A DNA stretch of 64,000 bases from an uncultured Peptococcaceae bacterium (GTDB lineage Bacteria; Bacillota; Peptococcia; Peptococcales; Peptococcaceae), in the NCBI GenBank assembly GCA_910585405.1, contig CAJUDO010000012.1, positions 1-64,000 of the forward strand, in the 5' to 3' direction. The notes beneath the pieces were generated by a model. The model saw nothing but the letters and a program-made list of their open reading frames with translations, searched no databases and was not told the origin of the DNA. Position numbers and translations under genes: made by a program. Shown here piece after piece: positions 61,201-64,000 of this stretch (the first letter of the stretch is position 1; every line of letters begins with the position of its first letter).

Positions 61201-62122
61201 AGTGGCGCGCATTTTGCATCAGAAATTGCCTATCTTTTTGTCGCTGAAGAGTAAGGAGTTGCAACAGCTGCTTGCGCGCTGCTGGCAGCAGACACTTTTT
61301 CCAGCACTGTTGGAGAGTCCTGTGAAGCAGGAGCACATTGGAATATTGCTATACACCCTTTTGCGGCAGCCGGCAGTGCATCGGGGCATGGCTGACATTG
61401 CCAAGGAGAGCATTCTTATTCTGGCGCAGCAGCCGCTGAACAGCTGGGGGAGATGGCTCAATCCAGAGCCGCTTTTAGAGAAGGCACAGCTGCAATTGGG
61501 GTTTCAGTGGAAGCTGAACAGCAGCTTGGCAGTACAGCACTGGCAGCCGCTCTTGCAGGATTTCTATAGGGAAACCATCGGAAAGACTACTTTGGAACAG
61601 CTTACCAGAGACTTTCATGGAACAGTGCCCTTGGCCCAAATCCTGCAGCATGATGCCCTTGCCGAAAATTTGCGCAGCGCCCAGCTGAGATTGCAGGAAA
61701 ACATGGCCATTACCCGTCCCCAGCAGTGGCTGTGCTGGACGGAGTTTACAGAAGCCTTAGGACAGGCTCTTCAGGGATTGGAGGAAGACCAATCCTTCCG
61801 AGGCTGGTGCCAATATGAAGGAGAAACGTTGCTGGTTCGATTGTCTGCTGACTGGCCCAATCTGCTGCCGTCCAAGACCAGAGAGGCGCTGATGGATGTT
61901 TTGCTGCAAGCGTTCTTTGCTGCGGCCAGAGCCCATGGCAAGGACCTCTTGTCAGCGATGGAGCTGTCCCAATTGGCAGAAAGACAATTGCTATTGATGG
62001 ACAGTGCGCATTTAGAACAGGTGGTGCGGGGATTTGCCAGTCAATATTTGACCCATATTGAGAATCGCGGTTGGCTGGGTGCGGTATTTGCGCTGCCTGG
62101 GATGCTGCTTTACTTGCTATAA
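58262..62122 (+). CDS. Giant double DUF445 family protein
   Basis: A 1286-residue protein about three times the usual DUF445 length (about 400). The family's N-terminal signature occurs twice: ALTGYVTNHTAIRSLFQP at residues 14-30, and GAVGYGTNCAAVKGLFWPYEP near residue 670 after an Ala/Gly-rich hydrophobic stretch (GAGMGAVAGMTVGTTMSAALPITAAAAPAVLLGALAGKS). Both copies are followed by long Gln/Leu/Glu-rich helical regions, and the C-terminus ends in a hydrophobic segment (LGAVFALPGMLLYLL). So it is a tandem duplication with membrane anchors and long coiled or helical arms. Function unknown; DUF445 proteins such as YheB are membrane associated. The ATG at 58262 follows GGGGGCAG. sbcD follows 27 nt later. 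Confidence 0.85.
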   Translation: MLTQMITETLLGALTGYVTNHTAIRSLFQPGGVIEHTRDDFAKEAGELLEEQVLTQAVLKQQLELPQMQQALNDALEDFWLRALPQSFAGKTLGDLPDYDECMKTVQKLVVQFAEQERERILLWLKTYLPVQEIFTEAQCQQLSGQMETLLLETVQQEDLAVRFLDAWKQEKGAQTLEELGLRDLCSSLVKQAAQQGKEWKVQLLQQHETELKALLLETIQKIQLHSVLSQLDEQMAQYTLRQYLHCDEETLSRLLYEAAGSEAGQQLLKVVADELVKALATVDAPIGEVIPEDLLTGIAQLLEQQMPVILESLLEWLQGEAQAVAAMLESAVNEVAAELGGMKGMLLAQLKESLLEQVLQETNLGDLVQQFLLTPQTTKEAAALLTATIKEQLTIYPVGALVQRMNGNGQLAQVVQLFLTKNIQRLLSGRSAAFLQSILAWQPGSFHLTERKTELEHWLTEILWQGMVQLDVEALLKDKGDWLCQVPASQLLPWEDEQVRAGVNGAIRQGCKHLAETLPQISSDAFYRPLYHALEQALRQRGTAWLAHWTSSCPMEQILVALQGELLAQKPQMVQGLTQLGMELLEGRLSKLAEGQIQKLSNEDMRKLVEDFMGRELQPLNYLGAGMGAVAGMTVGTTMSAALPITAAAAPAVLLGALAGKSFLFGAVGYGTNCAAVKGLFWPYEPVGGMEMLQGVIPKQKARFAHSMGNLVERYVLNEEILQQKLEYSEKILSANIKQLAENEKVWQSFMAEVVHRRRVLVRACLAQLEKQSLSKYDEVLLHLGSQPFAFLRNDLWKTVQLENYLLPWAERWLQRQLHGEIPLNAILSDEQFGRYGVQWLGGQRVPDVCRWADTLLHSEKSVVQLLTQEKLQSYAETIQDRVHSWLSEPAHGGALAQQLSQFFTVERLKQWLERYSSAWLETNLSGLLVLVEQTCLKLVRQKERDIVERVQRAIFSKMGFMQQMGYSMMGGDEIVAQVVARILHQKLPIFLSLKSKELQQLLARCWQQTLFPALLESPVKQEHIGILLYTLLRQPAVHRGMADIAKESILILAQQPLNSWGRWLNPEPLLEKAQLQLGFQWKLNSSLAVQHWQPLLQDFYRETIGKTTLEQLTRDFHGTVPLAQILQHDALAENLRSAQLRLQENMAITRPQQWLCWTEFTEALGQALQGLEEDQSFRGWCQYEGETLLVRLSADWPNLLPSKTREALMDVLLQAFFAAARAHGKDLLSAMELSQLAERQLLLMDSAHLEQVVRGFASQYLTHIENRGWLGAVFALPGMLLYLL

Positions 62123-62149
62123 ATTTTTGCGGAAAATGAGGTGTTTGGG

Positions 62150-63310
62150 ATGCGCATCTTCCATATGGCGGATTTGCATATTGGAAAAAAGCTGAATCAG
62201 GTTTCTTTGCTGCCGGACCAACAGCATCTGTTGCAGCAGGTAGTGGCCTTGATTCAGCAGCGAAGGCCGGACGTATTGTTGCTGGCAGGAGATATTTATG
62301 ACCGGCGCAGTCCGGCAGTGGAGGCGGTACAGCTTTTGGACAGCTTCCTTTCGGAGGTGGTGCTGCGCTGTCATGTGCCGGTGATTGCCATCAGCGGAAA
62401 CCATGACAGTGGGGAACGTTTGGGATTTGCCCAGGGACTGTTGTCTCAGGCTGGTTTTTACATTGCAGGGCGGTGTACAGTGCCGCTGCCACAGGTGACA
62501 TTGCAGGACCAATGGGGACTGGTAGTATTCCATCAGCTTCCCTATGCAGATTTAGCCACCTTGAAATATATATTGCAAACGGAGGAAGCAATCAATTATG
62601 AAGAGGCTATAGAGCGATTGTTGCAAACTTTGGAGCTGGAGCGAACGGAAGGAACACGGCATGTGCTTTTGGCTCACGGCGTTGTAGCTGGCAACGACGG
62701 AGAAAATTTGGAGCGCTGTGACTCGGAACGGGAATTGAGCATTGGCGGGACAGAGTTTTGGAGCAGCAGCTTACTAAGCGGATTTAGTTATGTGGCGCTG
62801 GGGCATCTGCATAGCTGCCAGCGCAGCGGCAGCGAACGGATTCGCTATGCCGGTTCCCCTTTCAAATACTCTTTTTCTGAGGAACGGCAGCAGAAAGGCT
62901 TGCTGCAAATTGATTTGGACGGTGCAGGCGATATCGAGGTAACCCAGCTGCCGCTGACGCCACTGCGGGATTTGCGCACCATTCGCGGCAATTTGCAGGA
63001 CCTTTTGCAGGATGATATAGTGCAGGCAGCCAATGCCGCAGATTATATTCGGGCGATTTTGACTGATTATGGAGAATTATTGGAGCCAATGGCGCAATTG
63101 AAAGAAAAATATCCCAATACGCTTACCTTAGAGCGAGAGCACCAATTGTTGTCTGAGCCTATGGAGAATTACGAGAAAATTGACTTGCAAAGACAAACGC
63201 CAGAACAGCTATTTGGCAATTTTTATCGGCAGATAACAGGATCGGATATCACAGAGGATGAACTGTCGGTACTGACAGCAGCTTTTCAAGCATTGCGGGA
63301 GGTGGAGTGA
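62150..63310 (+). CDS. sbcD: SbcD nuclease subunit
   Basis: A 386-residue Mre11-type metallophosphoesterase, the nuclease of the SbcCD complex that opens DNA hairpins and blocked ends. Metal motifs: HMADLHIGK, LAGDIYDR, ISGNHDSGERL, LLAHGVV and ALGHLHSCQR. The ATG at 62150 follows ATGAGG. sbcC starts at the next base after the stop. Confidence 0.96.
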   Translation: MRIFHMADLHIGKKLNQVSLLPDQQHLLQQVVALIQQRRPDVLLLAGDIYDRRSPAVEAVQLLDSFLSEVVLRCHVPVIAISGNHDSGERLGFAQGLLSQAGFYIAGRCTVPLPQVTLQDQWGLVVFHQLPYADLATLKYILQTEEAINYEEAIERLLQTLELERTEGTRHVLLAHGVVAGNDGENLERCDSERELSIGGTEFWSSSLLSGFSYVALGHLHSCQRSGSERIRYAGSPFKYSFSEERQQKGLLQIDLDGAGDIEVTQLPLTPLRDLRTIRGNLQDLLQDDIVQAANAADYIRAILTDYGELLEPMAQLKEKYPNTLTLEREHQLLSEPMENYEKIDLQRQTPEQLFGNFYRQITGSDITEDELSVLTAAFQALREVE

Positions 63311-64000
63311 ATGCGGCCGTTACAGCTATCCATGCAGGCCTTTGGGCCTTATGCGCAGCGGGTAGAATTGGATTTTACCCAGCTGGGCGACCAGAATATT
63401 TTTGTCATTGCCGGACCTACCGGCGCCGGAAAAACTACAATTTTTGATGGGATGTGCTATGCACTGTACGGAAGGGCTACCGGTGAACGCAGCGAAAAAG
63501 GTCTGCGCAGCGATTTTGTGCAGGAGGAAGAACGAAGAATTACAGAAGTGTGCTTTCGTTTTGCTGTGCGGGATAAGGTGTACGAGATTTACCGTCGACC
63601 GGCACAGCGCTTGCCCAAGGAGCGGGGACAGGGATTTAAAGATGGCGTGCATGAGGCAACGCTGCGCTGCATAGGACATGAAGAGTTTGCACCGCTAAGC
63701 CGGTTGAATGAGGTAGCGGAGAAAATACAGGAAATCTTAGGCTTGGACTATGAGCAGTTTCGCAAAATTGTGATGATTCCTCAGGGGGAATTTCGGCGCT
63801 TTCTCACAGCGCCTACCGGGGAGAAACAGCAGATTTTACGCCAATTGTTCGGGACAGAGCTGTTTGAGCGTCTGCAGAAAGAGTTGGCTGATCATGGCCG
63901 ACAACTGGAGCGGCAATATAAAGAGCGGAAAAATCAGTTGGCGTTGGAGTTTAAGCGGATTCATCTCAATGGGAATCAGGAGCTGGAGCAGGCAATTCAG
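63311..64000 (+). CDS. sbcC: SbcC ATPase subunit (N-terminal part, cut by the window end)
   Basis: The first 230 codons of the Rad50-type SMC ATPase partner of SbcD, open at the right edge. MRPLQLSMQAFGPYAQRVELDF is the typical start, Walker A is AGPTGAGKTTIFDGMCYALYG, and the Q-loop region reads FRKIVMIPQGEFRRFLTAPTGEKQQILRQLFGT, followed by the beginning of the coiled coil. GGTGGAG precedes the ATG. Confidence 0.95.
   Translation, partial: MRPLQLSMQAFGPYAQRVELDFTQLGDQNIFVIAGPTGAGKTTIFDGMCYALYGRATGERSEKGLRSDFVQEEERRITEVCFRFAVRDKVYEIYRRPAQRLPKERGQGFKDGVHEATLRCIGHEEFAPLSRLNEVAEKIQEILGLDYEQFRKIVMIPQGEFRRFLTAPTGEKQQILRQLFGTELFERLQKELADHGRQLERQYKERKNQLALEFKRIHLNGNQELEQAIQ

Noticed and set aside
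1..64000. tRNA, rRNA genes and CRISPR arrays
   Set aside because: I saw no cloverleaf with a TTCGANTC-type arm, no rRNA core sequence and no regularly spaced direct repeats; a covariance search would settle tRNAs.

Overview
The window looks like chromosomal DNA from an anaerobic, low-to-mid GC Firmicute. The housekeeping genes point there: codY, rnj-tepA-ylzJ, hflX, a methionine-gamma-lyase-family gene, ddl, recA-recX and sbcDC. The many anion transporters, 2[4Fe-4S] ferredoxins, fumarate-reductase-type flavoproteins and a glycyl radical enzyme imply strict anaerobiosis. A Negativicutes member is my best guess, but nothing here proves it. A perfect parS site at 12.8 kb suggests an origin-proximal position.

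Layout. 0.1-6.1 kb: two acetyltransferases, a carboxymuconolactone-decarboxylase-family gene, dihydrouridine synthase, codY, then a metal-regulator operon (small unknown gene, His/Cys-rich MarR, DtxR-type regulator) behind a strong promoter with a 20-bp palindromic operator. 6.2-12.1 kb: two minus-strand operons, each with an AprA/FrdA-like flavoprotein and a small ferredoxin, one also with a DASS anion transporter. Both carry the same 58-bp promoter/operator block, so they are probably co-regulated respiratory or electron-transfer modules. 12.5-21.8 kb: an accessory region with parS, secreted proteins and an agr-type peptide signalling system (agrA-agrC-agrB-agrD). The agrD gene is only 46 codons and its predicted signal ring would close through serine. 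Three promoters here share one architecture: a GGTTAA box, then 20 nt to the -35, then a 17-nt spacer. One precedes agrA, two precede secreted-protein genes with long structured leaders. Two genes here carry single frameshifts.

22-37 kb: LysR, DUF421, a CaCA exchanger, murJ, a CofE-like ligase, an exonuclease, lon, ysxC, an amino-acid ABC transporter whose binding protein appears circularly permuted, hpt and guaA. The guaA 3' end is repeated 539 bp downstream, like the footprint of a small integrated island. 38-42 kb: a second DtxR paralogue coupled to an unknown gene, and leuS. 42.3-48.2 kb: an AT-richer catabolic cluster of LysR, DASS transporter, glycyl radical enzyme and short-chain dehydrogenase, with no activating enzyme nearby. 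48.6-64 kb: metallophosphoesterase, rnj (probably an ATT start), tepA, ylzJ, hflX, methionine-gamma-lyase family, ddl, recA (SOS-type operator), recX, a 1286-residue double DUF445 protein, sbcD and the start of sbcC.

The best candidates for undescribed biology are the agr regulon with its structured RNA leaders, the permuted binding protein, the twin flavoprotein/ferredoxin operons with a shared operator, and the glycyl radical enzyme cluster. I saw no tRNA, rRNA or CRISPR array. All calls come from reading the sequence; no database search was run.
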